64,000 nucleotides of DNA from an uncultured Anaerolineae bacterium. Its GTDB lineage: Bacteria > Chloroflexota > Anaerolineae > Promineifilales > Promineifilaceae. This document shows positions 8,095 through 18,157 of this stretch, in pieces (within the stretch, counting starts at the first letter, position 1; every line of letters begins with the position of its first letter). The notes under the pieces are model-generated. The model had not been told where the DNA came from and ran no database searches. It saw only the letters and a list, made by a program, of their open reading frames with translations. The DNA lies in contig CALEAD010000067.1 of assembly GCA_937943625.1 (NCBI GenBank), forward strand, positions 1-64,000. Direction: 5' to 3'. Position numbers and translations under genes: made by a program.

Positions 8095-10893
8095 ATGGAA
8101 CCTGGTGTGCTGCATGCAAAAGAAATGCGTTTGTACCTCTTTGGCTCGCCGCAGCTGGAGGGAGGGGGCGGGATCATCAGGCTGGGGCGGCGGAAGAGCC
8201 TGGCGCTGCTGGCTTACCTGGCGGTGACTGGGCAGCCCCACGACCGGGCGGCCCTGACGACGCTGCTTTGGCCGGAATACGGCCGCGTCTCGGCCCGCGC
8301 CGCTTTGCGCCAATGCCTGGCGGAAATAAACAACCGGCTGCAGCCAGGCCTGCTGCAGCTTGAGGCGCAGTTAATCAGCTTGCCGGCTGATGCTCCCTTG
8401 TGGGTGGACGTGGTCGCCTTTCGCCGCGCCCTGGCCGATGGGCTGTCTAGGCCTGACCTGGCTCAACTCAGGCGCGCCGCCGATCTCTACCAGGCCGAAT
8501 TTATGGCCGACTTTGTGCTGCCGGATTGCCTGGAGTTCGAGCGCTGGCAGAGGGCACAAGCCGCGCTCTTAAAGCAGGCAGCGCTGCAAGCATTAGATGA
8601 GGCGGTGCGGCTGCTGGTGGCGCAGCAGCGCATCGAGGAAGCCATTGCCTGTGCCGTCCGCCGCGCCAGCCTGGACCCGCTCAATGAAGTGGCGCAGGCG
8701 GACCTGCTGCGCCTCTATTTGCGTGACGGGCAGGTCGTGGCCGCCACGCAGCATTCCAAATGGTTTGCCGGGCAAATGGCAGTGGAGTTAGGCAGATCGC
8801 CTACGTTTGATCTGGCGTTGCTGGCGCAAGGAGCAGGGCCTTCTGGCGGTAAGGAGGACAAATCAGTAGCGGCATCGCCCCAACCGAGCAAGAAATCGGC
8901 TGCACCCACACGCTTACCTCGCCTGATGACCCCCTTTGCCGGCAGGGCGCGCGAATTAGCCGCGGTTGTTGCCCGGCTAAAAGAGCCGGACTGCGTCCTG
9001 CTGTCGCTGCTTGGCCCCGGCGGCGTCGGCAAAACTTCGCTGGCGCTGGCAGCGGCGCACCAGGTTGCGCCTGACTTTGCGCAGCGGGTTTATTTTGTCC
9101 CCCTGGCTGCGGTCTACGACAAAGATGGTTTGCTAGGGGCTATCGCCGATGCCCTGGCCATCCCCGACAATCGTCAGAATGACCCCATCGCGGCCATTGG
9201 CGCAGCGCTCCAGGGGGTGAACTGCCTGTTGGTGCTGGACAATTTCGAGCAGTTGGCAGGACAGGCAGGGCTGCTCACTGACCTGTTGCAGGCTGCGCCC
9301 GGGCTGAAGCTGCTGGTCACTTCGCGTGTCCGTCTGAAGCTGCACGAGGAGTGGCCTTTTCCCCTGCATGGATTGGCTTATCCCGCTGAAGCGAATGAGC
9401 CCGAGGCAGCAACCCATGAGGCGGTAGCGTTTTTAACGCAGGCGATGCGCCGTCACGTCCCCCATTTCACCGTAACGGCCGCCAATTTGCCCGACCTGGT
9501 TACAATTAGCCGGTTGGTGGCAGGGCTGCCGTTGGGCCTGGAACTGGCGGCAGCCTGGGCAGGGAGCCTCCCTTTAGCAAAAATTGCGGAATTGATTGAG
9601 CAGCAGCCGCGCCAGCTTACGGCCGTTTGGGATAACACGCCCGACAGACACAGCAGCCTGGAACTGGTTTGCGAACATTCCTGGCAACTGCTGGACGAGG
9701 CAGAGCAGCAGGCGGCCCAATGGCTGACGCTTTTTCCTGATGGCTTTACGCCAGAGGGTGCAGTGGCGTTGGGCGTAACTGCGCCGCTGCTGGCAGCGCT
9801 GCTGGATAAGTCCTTCGTGCAGCCACGCGCGGAAATGCAAGAAACCGGCCGTTTCCAGATGCACGAGGTTATTCGCCGTTTTGTGCAAAATAGAATCGCG
9901 GTTGAGGGAACGAGCCTCAGCCCTGCCTGGCGCCGGTACACCCATTATTATGCCAACTTTTTGCAGGAGCGGGATGCCTGGCTGCAAGACAACCGGCAAT
10001 CGGCCGCCCTGGCAGACATTCAGGGCGAACTGGCAAACGTGCGCACTGCCTGGCGGCAGGCTGCCACTGACCGGGACGCAGAAGCAACCGGTCAGTTGCT
10101 TGTGCCCTTATATCGTTTTTATTGGCTAAAAGGTTTGTTTCGCTTAGGCGTTGACGATTTTTCCCAGGCTCTGCGCCTATGGCAGAGCGCGCCAACCGCG
10201 GAGATCAACGTCAGCTCGAAAGCTGCAGCCCGGCTCATTGCCCGGCTGCTCATCCGGCTAGGCCTTTTGCAGGCTCATCTGGCAGAATTGGACCACGCGG
10301 AGAACAGCCTGCAGGCTGGCCTTGCCCGGCTGGCCGGGCAGGACCGCGAAATGATGTATGAGAAAGGAGTTGGGCTGAACGGCTTAGCCCGCGTGGCTGT
10401 ACAGCGCCAGGCGTGGGGGGCTTCGCGTCACTTCTATGAAGAAAGCCTGGCTATTTTTGGCGCCCTGGATGCCTCTTTGGAGATGGCCCAAAGCCTGTCG
10501 GGTTTGGGCCACGTGGCCTGCGCCGTAGGCGCATATGACGAAGCACGCCGGTTGGATGAGCAGAGTCTGGCCATTTACCGGCAGTTGCGCAACCCCCTGG
10601 GCATCGCGGCAGCGCTCAACAACCTCAGCCACGCGGCAGAAATGGCGGGCGACTACGCGCAGGCGGCTTGTTGGCTGCGGCAAGGGTTGGAGATAGCGGC
10701 CGAAAACTCGGCGCATTGGCTAACGGCCGTTGCCTTCAGCAACCTGGCGCACATCGCCTGCCTGCGAGGGGCACATGACGAAGCCAGGGCCTATCTGCTT
10801 GAAAGTTTGCGCGTACGTGAACAGCATTTCTTGCCGGGTGGAGGGGAAGCCAGGCAGGCAATTGCAGCAGTTGATCAAAAGGCATTAGCTTAA
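8095..10893 (+). CDS. SARP/BTAD-NB-ARC-TPR transcriptional regulator
   Basis: A regulator of about 930 residues in the STAND class. The start MRLYLFGSPQLEG (from residue 11) opens a winged-helix OmpR-like DNA-binding domain to about residue 95. A bacterial transcriptional activator (BTAD) helical domain covers about 100-255. An NB-ARC ATPase follows, with Walker A GPGGVGKT near 307-314 and Walker B LLVLDNFEQL. The C-terminal 300 residues are TPR-like (repeated LNNLSHAAE, NLAHIACLRG). Such proteins are thought to sense a ligand through the repeats and activate promoters. The start could be GTG 8089, ATG 8095 (AAGGTG upstream) or ATG 8125. It diverges from the M23 gene across 288 bp, so that gene is a possible target. 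Confidence 0.88.
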   Translation: MEPGVLHAKEMRLYLFGSPQLEGGGGIIRLGRRKSLALLAYLAVTGQPHDRAALTTLLWPEYGRVSARAALRQCLAEINNRLQPGLLQLEAQLISLPADAPLWVDVVAFRRALADGLSRPDLAQLRRAADLYQAEFMADFVLPDCLEFERWQRAQAALLKQAALQALDEAVRLLVAQQRIEEAIACAVRRASLDPLNEVAQADLLRLYLRDGQVVAATQHSKWFAGQMAVELGRSPTFDLALLAQGAGPSGGKEDKSVAASPQPSKKSAAPTRLPRLMTPFAGRARELAAVVARLKEPDCVLLSLLGPGGVGKTSLALAAAHQVAPDFAQRVYFVPLAAVYDKDGLLGAIADALAIPDNRQNDPIAAIGAALQGVNCLLVLDNFEQLAGQAGLLTDLLQAAPGLKLLVTSRVRLKLHEEWPFPLHGLAYPAEANEPEAATHEAVAFLTQAMRRHVPHFTVTAANLPDLVTISRLVAGLPLGLELAAAWAGSLPLAKIAELIEQQPRQLTAVWDNTPDRHSSLELVCEHSWQLLDEAEQQAAQWLTLFPDGFTPEGAVALGVTAPLLAALLDKSFVQPRAEMQETGRFQMHEVIRRFVQNRIAVEGTSLSPAWRRYTHYYANFLQERDAWLQDNRQSAALADIQGELANVRTAWRQAATDRDAEATGQLLVPLYRFYWLKGLFRLGVDDFSQALRLWQSAPTAEINVSSKAAARLIARLLIRLGLLQAHLAELDHAENSLQAGLARLAGQDREMMYEKGVGLNGLARVAVQRQAWGASRHFYEESLAIFGALDASLEMAQSLSGLGHVACAVGAYDEARRLDEQSLAIYRQLRNPLGIAAALNNLSHAAEMAGDYAQAACWLRQGLEIAAENSAHWLTAVAFSNLAHIACLRGAHDEARAYLLESLRVREQHFLPGGGEARQAIAAVDQKALA

Positions 10894-10895
10894 AT

Positions 10896-11035
10896 GGGCA
10901 TGGTTCAAGCGATCTTGGCAATTTGACCGCCGACCGCCGACCGCGATTTTGCCAGTGATGGGCGGTCTGCCGTCGGCCGTCTGCGATCAGAAATTTGTAA
11001 AGCGCCTTTTCCAGAGAAGATGAACCAAGCCCTTA
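10896..11035 (+). repeat. Dispersed GACCGCn-heptad repeat, copy 2
   Basis: This is the cleanest copy. It starts GGCATGGTTCAAGCGATC and TTGGCAATTTGACCGCC, has three GACCGCn units in tandem, and continues GATTTTGCCAGTGATGGGCG. An opposing arm with GTCTGCCGTCGGCC follows, and it ends with TTTCCAGAGAAGATGAACC. It fills most of the 189-bp gap after the SARP regulator. The tail TTTCCAGAGAAGATGAACC is shared exactly with the copy at 42.4 kb. Confidence 0.85.
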
Positions 11036-11082
11036 GATAATTGCCTTTAGCGTCACAAGTCTGTCAGACAGCAGCTTTTCCA

Positions 11083-11565
11083 TTAGTTGATTGATGTCGC
11101 GGTGGTTTGGGGTAGGGAGTCGCGCATCCGCGCCGTAAAATCCCAGGTGAAGTGGTTGGTAGGTTCCAAAATGATGGCCACTTCCTGCTCCTGGCGGGCT
11201 AGAAGCTGCTGCGCCAGGGGGGAGTCTGTGCCGCCCAGGTAGCGCTGCAGCAGGCGTGCCAAAATCTCCGGCCCGCGCTGGGGGTCCAGGGTGGCAATGG
11301 CCTGGCCGCGCACCCCCTTGTAAGGGGGCTGGTCGCCGGCTACCTCAAAGGCACAGCGGTTGTTTTGGCGCAGATAGCGGGCAACTTTGGCTTTTTGGGA
11401 GGTGGCGCAGTAGAAACGGCCGTTTTCGTGCAGATACCACAGCGATAACACCATGGGCCAGCCGGATGGCGTCAGGCAAGACAACCGCAGGGGAATGACG
11501 GTCTCTTGCAGAAATTGGGCGACAGCGGGGGTAAACATCGGTAAAAAAAGCGCGAAGAAAAGCAT
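11083..11565 (-). CDS. PNPOx-like flavin/F420-split-barrel protein
   Basis: A 160-residue protein of the pyridoxamine 5'-phosphate oxidase-like split-barrel superfamily. Typical elements are PLRLSCLTPSGWPMVLSLWY (residues 26-45), then GRFYCATSQKAKVARYL and a VRGQAIATL strand. These proteins bind FMN, F420 or haem, and many act as small-molecule reductases, but the cofactor cannot be assigned here. ATG 11565 follows AGAGG at a good distance. The start is unusually hydrophobic (MLFFALFLPMF), so ATG 11538 is an alternative. It lies 36 bp downstream of folE on the same strand. Confidence 0.75.
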   Translation of the reverse strand: MLFFALFLPMFTPAVAQFLQETVIPLRLSCLTPSGWPMVLSLWYLHENGRFYCATSQKAKVARYLRQNNRCAFEVAGDQPPYKGVRGQAIATLDPQRGPEILARLLQRYLGGTDSPLAQQLLARQEQEVAIILEPTNHFTWDFTARMRDSLPQTTATSIN

Positions 11566-11601
11566 TATGCCTCTCTTCGCGCCTCAACGATAGCTAACTC
11601 T

Positions 11602-12258
11602 TTAGCGGCGCACCTGGCGCAGGAAATCCTCGCGCAGCTCTTTGTCTTCTTTGAAATCACCCAGCATTGTGGTCGTCACCATCACCGGGTGCTCCTTCTT
11701 CACGCCGCGCATCATGGAGCACATGTGGGAGCCTTCCACCATGACGGCCACACCGCGCGGCTGCAAGATTTCGTCCATCATTTGCGCAATTTGGGAGGTC
11801 ATGCGCTCTTGCACCTGCAAGCGGCGCGCAAACATATCCACGATGCGCGGAATCTTCGACAGGCCAATTACCTTGTCTGAGGGCAGGTAAGCCACGTGGG
11901 CGCGGCCAAAGAAGGGCAGCATGTGGTGTTCGCACATCGAAAAATACTCTATGTCTTTTACCAGCACCATCTCGCCGTAATCTACGTCAAAAAGCGCCCC
12001 GTTCACCAGCTTGACCGGATCAACGTGGTAGCCTGCCAAAATTTCGTCGTACATGCGCGCAATGCGATTGGGCGTGCCTACCAGCCCATCCCGGTCTGGG
12101 TCTTCGCCTACGTTGGCCAGAATTGTGCGCACCGCTTCCTCAATGGCAGCTTTTTCTGGCGCTTTGGTAAGCAGGTCTTTATGATAGCCGTTACTCTTGC
12201 CATTACCATTGCCGTTAGTAATGATGTGGAAACCATTTATTTTTGTTGCGTCGAGCAT
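11602..12258 (-). CDS. folE: GTP cyclohydrolase I
   Basis: A 218-residue enzyme that converts GTP to 7,8-dihydroneopterin triphosphate, the first step to folate and other pterins. The zinc ligands are Cys109 and His112 in SMCEHH and Cys180 in [11 protein letters not shown]. The family block [13 protein letters not shown] is at 61-73 and [20 protein letters not shown] at 122-141. An extra low-complexity stretch [10 protein letters not shown] near residue 15 comes from a simple DNA repeat. GGGAG lies 7 bp before the ATG. It sits beside crtB and the photolyase cluster, and photolyases may carry a folate antenna. That link is only suggestive. Confidence 0.96.
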   Translation of the reverse strand: MLDATKINGFHIITNGNGNGKSNGYHKDLLTKAPEKAAIEEAVRTILANVGEDPDRDGLVGTPNRIARMYDEILAGYHVDPVKLVNGALFDVDYGEMVLVKDIEYFSMCEHHMLPFFGRAHVAYLPSDKVIGLSKIPRIVDMFARRLQVQERMTSQIAQMMDEILQPRGVAVMVEGSHMCSMMRGVKKEHPVMVTTTMLGDFKEDKELREDFLRQVRR

Positions 12259-12273
12259 GATTTTCTCCCTTGA

Positions 12274-12305
12274 AAATGACCGCCGACCGCTGACGGCCGA
12301 CTCAT
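12274..12305. repeat. Short fragment of the heptad repeat
   Basis: TGACCGCCGACCGCTGACGG, directly upstream of the folE ribosome binding site, is the core arm of the dispersed repeat without its flanks. The rest of the 220-bp spacer 12259-12478 shows nothing I can name. Confidence 0.5.
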
Positions 12306-12478
12306 TCGTTTATTCATTCTTATTCGCTGTCTGCGCTTTTCATGCGTGCAGCACAGCACCACGCATGAACTCTTCTGAAAAATAGTCGTAGTGATCCGTG
12401 AACACTGGTTAGAACGGTTGCAGAGGGCCTCCATAGATATCAACGCGCGTTCACGAGGCCAGGCCGTGAATCCTCATG

Positions 12479-13441
12479 TTAGCCACGGCTTTGCCACCAG
12501 AGTTTGGGTAAGCGGCGCAGTTTGCCCCACGTGCCCACGTATGCACGACGGTTAAACACGTCGTAGTCGTGCGCTTCGATGTCTTGCAGGATGGCGCGGT
12601 AGAGACCGGCCGCCGCAGCAATGCCAAAACGGCCGTTCTCACTCAACAGTTGAATGCCTGGCCACGCCTCAGCATAGAGCTGGCGATTGCGCGCAATCTG
12701 GAAGCGCATAAAGCGGCGCCAGCGATCGTCCACGACACCGGCAGCAATATCTGCTTCTGTCAGCTCAAATGCCGCCAGTTCATCCTGGGGAAGGTAGAGT
12801 CGCCCACGCCGCCAATCCTCACCGACGTCACGCAAAATGTTGGTTAATTGCAGCGCCAGCCCCAGCCGCACGGCATAGGGCACTGCCTCCGGGCCAGAGA
12901 AACCGATAATATGCATACTCATCAACCCAACGGTGGAGGCCACGCTGTAGCAGTAGGTGGCCAACTCGTCAAAAGATTGATAGCGCGTCTGCTGCAAGTC
13001 TCGCGAGACCCCTTCCACAAGCTGTTCCGCATAACGCACGGGAATATGGTAACGCTGGCGCACGTCGGCCCAAGCCACTGCCGCCAGGTCATCCAGGGGC
13101 GGGTGATTCGCGAAAGCGTGATGACGCCAGATTTGTAGCCGCTCCTCCACATTGTCATCGGTCCGGCAATCCACAATGTCATCGGTAATGCGGCAGAAAG
13201 CGTACAGGGCGCGCACGGCACGCTGCTTGGCCAAGGGCAGAAGGGATGACGCCAGATGGAAAGAGCGGCTGTGTTGCGCGGTCACTTCGGCACAGTAGGC
13301 ATAAGCAGCCATCAAGGTTTCTTCGTCGGCAACCCGATTTGGCGCAACGGCCGTCGTCGCGGCAACGACCGTTGGCGTTCGCCCCCCCTCATTTGCCAGA
13401 GCCAATAGCGCTCCTTCCCACGTTCTCGTTTGTATCGTCAT
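12479..13441 (-). CDS. crtB: Phytoene synthase
   Basis: A 320-residue squalene/phytoene synthase that joins two geranylgeranyl diphosphates to phytoene, the first committed carotenoid step. The two Asp-rich metal sites are DDIVD at 87-91 and DVGED at 205-209 (in [18 protein letters not shown]). Arg-rich and Tyr elements ([21 protein letters not shown]) are in place. The first 40 residues are an extension of low complexity that carries the AACGGCCGT palindrome. AGGAG precedes the ATG. The gene points away from the carH-crt run, with facing promoters in between. Squalene synthase is less likely given the neighbours. Confidence 0.93.
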   Translation of the reverse strand: MTIQTRTWEGALLALANEGGRTPTVVAATTAVAPNRVADEETLMAAYAYCAEVTAQHSRSFHLASSLLPLAKQRAVRALYAFCRITDDIVDCRTDDNVEERLQIWRHHAFANHPPLDDLAAVAWADVRQRYHIPVRYAEQLVEGVSRDLQQTRYQSFDELATYCYSVASTVGLMSMHIIGFSGPEAVPYAVRLGLALQLTNILRDVGEDWRRGRLYLPQDELAAFELTEADIAAGVVDDRWRRFMRFQIARNRQLYAEAWPGIQLLSENGRFGIAAAAGLYRAILQDIEAHDYDVFNRRAYVGTWGKLRRLPKLWWQSRG

Positions 13442-13503
13442 ATTACCTTCTCCTAATCCTTACCGTTTCCTGCTTTTTGTTCAAAACTTGAACATATGCG
13501 TAT

Positions 13504-13533
13504 AGATTACCATACATGCAATACAATTGTCAA
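13504..13533 (-). promoter_or_regulatory. crtB promoter
   Basis: On the minus strand, TTGACA (plus 13528-13533) and TAATCT (plus 13504-13509) are 18 bp apart. Transcription would start near 13497, about 55 bp before the crtB start codon. The -35 box lies 10 bp from the TGTACA element of the opposite promoter, so one bound regulator could affect both. Confidence 0.6.
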
Positions 13534-13542
13534 GAAAAATCC

Positions 13543-13582
13543 TGTACAAAATGTTGACATATTCTGGATTTCTTGCTAACAT
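13543..13582 (+). promoter_or_regulatory. carH promoter with candidate CarH operator
   Basis: TTGACA (13554-13559), a 17-bp spacer and TAACAT (13577-13582) make a good sigma70-like promoter facing carH. Phased ACA cores stand at 13546, 13557 and 13579, that is at steps of 11 and 22 bp, with TGTACA and TTGACA at the first two. As I recall, Thermus CarH binds 11-bp direct repeats of the form TnnACA overlapping the -35 box. The fit suggests an autoregulatory operator. The 5' leader to the start codon is about 220 nt. Confidence 0.55.
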
Positions 13583-13810
13583 ATTGTCAATAAGCTGAAG
13601 TTATTGATCCGAGTAAACACAAAGCGCCTCATTAAGAGCTTTTTTGCTGCTGAACACCGGCATTTTTGCTGGCTGGCAATATAGCGCAATCTGTCAAATT
13701 GCGTTACAGCGCCAGAGGTCAGCGCAAATTTCGCCAGATCCTAGCTCACAAGTTTCTCCTTACAGGTTGCCGCTTACGAATGATTGATTCCAGAAACTAG
13801 CGACAAGTAT

Positions 13811-15148
13811 ATGAACGAATTCGATTTAACTCCCACTTACAACTTGAAGGTCGTCGTCCAAGAGACCGGCGTCAAGCCAGATACGCTGCGCGCCTGGGAG
13901 CGACGCTATGGCCTGCCAACCCCAGATCGCACAGCCGGTAAGCATCGTCTTTACTCACAGTACGATATTGAGGTGATTAAGTGGCTGGTCAACCGTCAAG
14001 AAGAAGGGATGAGCATCAGCCGCTCGGTGGAGATGTGGCATACGCTCATCGAAGCTGGCAAAAACCCGCTGGTGGAATACGACGCTCCCCCACCCCCTGC
14101 CTCTGATGCACAATCTGTTTACGCACCGGGCAATCATATAGACGAAACGCGCGAAGCGTGGATTGCCGCCTGTCTGGAGTTCAACGAAGCGCGTGCCGAG
14201 TCCGTTCTTACCCAGGCATTTGCGCTTTACCCGCCCATCATGGTGTGTATCCAGGTATTGCAAAGGGGTATTGCCCAAATTGGCAGCATGTGGTACCGCA
14301 ATGAAGCGACCGTGCAGCAGGAACACTTTGCCTCGGCGCTGGCCATGCGCCGCCTGAATTCGCTGGTTGCGGCGGCACCTCAGCCTACACGCCCAGGGCG
14401 CATTATCATGGCCTGTCCGGCGCATGAAGATCACGTATTTGCGCCCCTCTTGCTGACGTTGATGCTGCGTTACAGCGGCTGGGAAGTGATCTACTTGGGC
14501 GCAAATGTGCCACTCAATCGCCTGGAAACGATGATTCAGGCTGTGAAGCCTGATTTGCTCGTGATGACGGCGCAGCAACTGTACACCGCCGCCAACTTGA
14601 TGCAAGCGGCGGAGTTTGTGGTACAGCAGAATACGCCCCTGGCATATGGTGGCCGTATCTTTAACTACGTGCCTTCGCTGCGTGAGCGCATTCCCGGCTA
14701 CTTCTTAGGGGAACGGCTGGAAGATGCGCCGCGCAACGTGGCGCAAATTTTGGGGCGCAGCCTGCCGCTGCCACAGGTGCAGCCGATTCCTGAAAGCTAT
14801 CGCCACGCCCTGGCTGTGTACCGTCAGCAGCAGGCGGCGATTGAAAACCAGGTCTGGCAGCGGTTGCAGCACAAGAATGCGCACTATGAACACATTACCA
14901 ATGCCAATATCTATCTTTCGCGCGATATTGTTGCTGCGTTGCAGCTAGGTGATATGACACTTTTGGGATCTGAGATAAACTGGACAGAGAAGCTGCTGCT
15001 GAATTACAACATGCCGACAGAGCTTTTGCATGATTATCTGGAGGCATATTACCAGGCAGCGCGAGAGCTGATGGGCAACGAAGGACGGCCGATTATCGGC
15101 TGGCTGGAAGGGTTGCCCCAAACCATCAACAGGGAGTCGTTGGCGTGA
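13811..15148 (+). CDS. carH: CarH/LitR-type B12 photoreceptor, MerR family
   Basis: A 445-residue regulator. Residues 10-80 are a MerR winged helix ([14 protein letters not shown] at 25-38). Residues about 115-190 are a cobalamin-cap four-helix bundle with the diagnostic Wx9EH motif exactly kept (W161, E171-H172). Residues 196-315 are a B12-binding Rossmann domain with PAHEDHVFA, where H208 is the likely lower cobalt ligand; the usual Gly after it is Ala. Known relatives repress carotenoid genes in the dark as AdoB12 tetramers and let go in light. This protein has an extra C-terminal helical part of about 130 residues. I preferred ATG 13811 to TTG 13784. Its stop overlaps the photolyase start. 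Confidence 0.88.
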   Translation: MNEFDLTPTYNLKVVVQETGVKPDTLRAWERRYGLPTPDRTAGKHRLYSQYDIEVIKWLVNRQEEGMSISRSVEMWHTLIEAGKNPLVEYDAPPPPASDAQSVYAPGNHIDETREAWIAACLEFNEARAESVLTQAFALYPPIMVCIQVLQRGIAQIGSMWYRNEATVQQEHFASALAMRRLNSLVAAAPQPTRPGRIIMACPAHEDHVFAPLLLTLMLRYSGWEVIYLGANVPLNRLETMIQAVKPDLLVMTAQQLYTAANLMQAAEFVVQQNTPLAYGGRIFNYVPSLRERIPGYFLGERLEDAPRNVAQILGRSLPLPQVQPIPESYRHALAVYRQQQAAIENQVWQRLQHKNAHYEHITNANIYLSRDIVAALQLGDMTLLGSEINWTEKLLLNYNMPTELLHDYLEAYYQAARELMGNEGRPIIGWLEGLPQTINRESLA

Positions 15149-16539
15149 GTGTAGCCATCTGGTGGGTGCGGCGCGACGTGCGCCTGCATGATAATGAGGC
15201 GCTCACGGCCGCTTTGCAGGCCGCGTCCGCCGTCATTCCGCTCTTTATTATAGACCCGCGGTTGCAATTATCACCATTTGCCAGCCAGGCACGGCTTGCT
15301 TTTTTGTGGGCCTCTTTGCGCCAACTGGATGCTGACCTGTGCCAGCGCGGCAGCTACTTGCTGGTACGCCAGGGAGCGCCAACGGCCGTTTTGCAACACC
15401 TGATAGCCGAAACTGGCGCAACCGGTATCTATGCGGGTGAGGATTTTTCTCCTTATGCGCGTAAACGGGATACAGCCGTTGCCCAAACCTTACCCCTTCA
15501 TTTGCAGCCTGGCGTAACGCTGCGCCATCCCACAGAGCTGTTAAAGGTAGACGGCACGCCCTATACTGTGTTCACCCCCTACAGCAAACAGTGGCGCCAA
15601 CGGCTGTTGCCCACCCCTGATTCCCTGCTGCCTGCGCCCGCCCACATTCACACCCCGGCCCTGCCCGGCGAGCCGCTCCCTGAGTTGCCCTATAACCTGC
15701 CCTTCCCCCCTGGCGAAGCGGCCGCACAGCAGCGATTGGCAGAGTTTGTAAACGGCCGTATTTACGCCTATGCCCAAAACCGTGATCAGATGGCGCTGGA
15801 TGGCACATCCGCCCTTTCCCCCTACCTGCGCTTTGGCATGATCTCAGCGCGGCAGGCCGTTGTCGCTGCGCGCCGGGCCTATGCCCAGGCCGCCACAGAT
15901 GCCGCGCGCCAGGGCGCAGACACCTGGCTAAACGAACTCATCTGGCGCGAATTTTACGTCAACATTCTCTACCACTTCCCCTACGTGCTGCGCGGCAGCT
16001 TCCGCCGCGAATACGACGCCATTGCCTGGCGCAACGACCCGGCCGAATTTGCCGCCTGGCGTGACGGGCAAACCGGCTATCCTGTCGTAGATGCCGCCAT
16101 GCGCCAGTTGCGCCAGACAGGCTGGATGCACAACCGTGCGCGCATGATTGTCGCCTCCTTTCTCGTCAAAGATTTGCTCATTAACTGGCAGTGGGGCGAA
16201 CAATGGTTCATGCAACAACTGCTAGATGGCGACCCGGCCGCCAACAATGGTGGCTGGCAGTGGACGGCTGGCGTTGGCACAGACGCGGCCCCTTACTTCC
16301 GCATTTTCAACTCCGTCAGCCAGGGGCAAAAATTTGATCCCAGTGGCGCATACATCCGCCGCTGGGTTCCCGAACTGCGCCAGGTAGACAACGCCTTCAT
16401 TCACGAACCCTGGCGCATGCCCCTGTTGGAGCAGCGGCGTAGCGGCTGTGTCATTGGGCGAGACTACCCCGCGCCCATTGTGGATCATCAACTGGCGCGC
16501 CAGCGCACGCTGGAAGCGTATAAAGAGATAAATAGATAG
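15145..16539 (+). CDS. phrB: Deoxyribodipyrimidine photolyase
   Basis: A 464-residue cryptochrome/photolyase family protein that repairs UV-made cyclobutane pyrimidine dimers with blue light. The N-terminal antenna domain starts [13 protein letters not shown] (5-17). The FAD-binding domain holds [27 protein letters not shown] and the hallmark [20 protein letters not shown] near 369-388. It resembles class I CPD photolyases; the antenna (folate or deazaflavin) is not clear. The start is GTG 15145, inside the carH stop (GTGA, 4-bp overlap), so the photoreceptor and the repair enzyme are translated together. Confidence 0.94.
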   Translation: MSVAIWWVRRDVRLHDNEALTAALQAASAVIPLFIIDPRLQLSPFASQARLAFLWASLRQLDADLCQRGSYLLVRQGAPTAVLQHLIAETGATGIYAGEDFSPYARKRDTAVAQTLPLHLQPGVTLRHPTELLKVDGTPYTVFTPYSKQWRQRLLPTPDSLLPAPAHIHTPALPGEPLPELPYNLPFPPGEAAAQQRLAEFVNGRIYAYAQNRDQMALDGTSALSPYLRFGMISARQAVVAARRAYAQAATDAARQGADTWLNELIWREFYVNILYHFPYVLRGSFRREYDAIAWRNDPAEFAAWRDGQTGYPVVDAAMRQLRQTGWMHNRARMIVASFLVKDLLINWQWGEQWFMQQLLDGDPAANNGGWQWTAGVGTDAAPYFRIFNSVSQGQKFDPSGAYIRRWVPELRQVDNAFIHEPWRMPLLEQRRSGCVIGRDYPAPIVDHQLARQRTLEAYKEINR

Positions 16540-16606
16540 TGGTTGGTGGTTAGTGGAGAAGAACAGTCTACCACGACCCGCTAATCATGCACGCAAGGAG
16601 TTTTTA

Positions 16607-18139
16607 ATGTCCCAAAAAGTAATTGTGATTGGCAGTGGCTTTGGCGCCCTGGGCGCGGCCGCACGCCTGGCCGCACGTGGGTTTCAGGTGGAGATTTTTG
16701 AAAAGCGCGACAAGCCGGGCGGGCGCGGCTATGTCTATGAAATTAATGGCTTTAAGTTTGATGGCGGCCCCACCGTCATTACTGCCCCCTTCATGTTTGA
16801 TGACATCTTCTCCCTGGCAGGGCGCAGGCGTGAAGATTATGTCCAGTTCAAGCCGCTCGATCCCTTTTATCGCATTTTTGACCACCACGGCAAGGCGTTT
16901 GATTACAACGATGACCCAGAATTCATCTACAGCCAGATTGAAAAATGGAACCCGCGCGACGTAGAGGGATACAAAGCGTTTATGGCCACGACCAAAGCGA
17001 TTTTCGAGAAGGGGTTTGTGGAACTGGCCGATAAGCCATTCCTCACCCTTGCGGATATGTTCCGCGTGGCGCCTGACCTGATTCGCCTGAAGTCGCATCA
17101 GTCGGTGTACAAATATGCCTCCCAATTCATCGAAAGTGAATTTCTGCGCCGCTGCTTCTCCTTCCATCCCCTGCTGATTGGCGGTAACCCGTTTGACGCT
17201 TCTGCTATCTATGCCATGATCCATTATCTGGAGCGGGAGTGGGGCATTCATTACGTGATGGGCGGCACGGGGGCGCTGGTGCAGGCCCTGGGCACGCTGA
17301 TTGAAGAGTTGGGCGGTCGTTTCCACTTTAAAGCCGAGGTGGACGAGATCCTGGTCAACGGCCGTACCGCCATTGGCGTCCGTCTGGCAGATGGCAGCGT
17401 GCATTATGCCGATCACGTTATCTCGAACGCCGATGTGGCCTTCACCTACCTGCACATGATCCCTGCAAAAGCGCGCAGCCTGCGCAACAGCGACTTCCGC
17501 TGGAAGAAGCTGACGCGCTACAGCATGTCGCTGTTTGTCATTTACTTTGGCACGAAGAAGCTATATCGGCACGACGGCCGTCTGGCGCACCACAACATCA
17601 TCCTCAGCGAGCGGTACAAAGGACTGCTGACCGACATCTTTAGCAACAAGAAGCTGGCCGAAGATTTCTCCCTTTATCTGCATATGCCCACCCTGACCGA
17701 TCCCAGCATTGCCCCAGACGGCCACGAAGCGTTCTACGTGCTCTCTCCGGTGCCTCACCTGGGTGCAGATATTGACTGGAATGTGGCAGCCAAACCGTAT
17801 CGTGACGCCATTATGCAGTTTCTGGAAGACAACTACCTGCCTGATTTGCAGGCTAACATTGTCGCCGAGCATTACATTGACCCCCTGCATTTCCAAAACA
17901 CGCTCAACAGCTACATGGGTTCTGCCTTCTCGGTAGAGCCAATCCTTACGCAGTCTGCCTGGTTCCGCCCGCACAACCGCTCTGAAGATTTCGATAATCT
18001 CTACTTTGTGGGCGCGGGCACACACCCTGGCGCAGGCCTTCCTGGCGTCCTCTCCTCCGCCAAAATTGCTGAAGACCTGATTTGCGCAGCGGTGGGGCTG
18101 CCAGCCATGCCGTCTACCCCCATCCCTATACCTGCCTGA
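16607..18139 (+). CDS. crtI: Phytoene desaturase
   Basis: A 510-residue FAD enzyme that desaturates phytoene to lycopene at the membrane. The dinucleotide fold is at residues 5-33 ([18 protein letters not shown]), followed by [14 protein letters not shown], which is typical of CrtI. The C-terminal FAD motif [17 protein letters not shown] is near 466-482. ATG 16607 has a perfect AAGGAG six bases upstream, so an earlier in-frame start at 16553 is rejected. The 67-bp gap to phrB has a short GGTTGGTGGTTAGTGG word. Among the three amine-oxidase-like desaturase/ketolase paralogues here, this one is closest to true CrtI. Confidence 0.93.
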   Translation: MSQKVIVIGSGFGALGAAARLAARGFQVEIFEKRDKPGGRGYVYEINGFKFDGGPTVITAPFMFDDIFSLAGRRREDYVQFKPLDPFYRIFDHHGKAFDYNDDPEFIYSQIEKWNPRDVEGYKAFMATTKAIFEKGFVELADKPFLTLADMFRVAPDLIRLKSHQSVYKYASQFIESEFLRRCFSFHPLLIGGNPFDASAIYAMIHYLEREWGIHYVMGGTGALVQALGTLIEELGGRFHFKAEVDEILVNGRTAIGVRLADGSVHYADHVISNADVAFTYLHMIPAKARSLRNSDFRWKKLTRYSMSLFVIYFGTKKLYRHDGRLAHHNIILSERYKGLLTDIFSNKKLAEDFSLYLHMPTLTDPSIAPDGHEAFYVLSPVPHLGADIDWNVAAKPYRDAIMQFLEDNYLPDLQANIVAEHYIDPLHFQNTLNSYMGSAFSVEPILTQSAWFRPHNRSEDFDNLYFVGAGTHPGAGLPGVLSSAKIAEDLICAAVGLPAMPSTPIPIPA

Positions 18140-18157
18140 TCTTCCCCCAATTGATAC

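Noticed and set aside
7810-8313. A minus-strand frame of 167 codons between the M23 and SARP genes
   Set aside because: It covers the promoter region and the start of the SARP gene in reverse, has no recognisable motif and would run through the TATAAT box.
10921-10951. GACCGCC tandem units as a possible CRISPR array
   Set aside because: The units are 7 bp and adjacent, with no spacers of constant length, and no cas gene is in the window.
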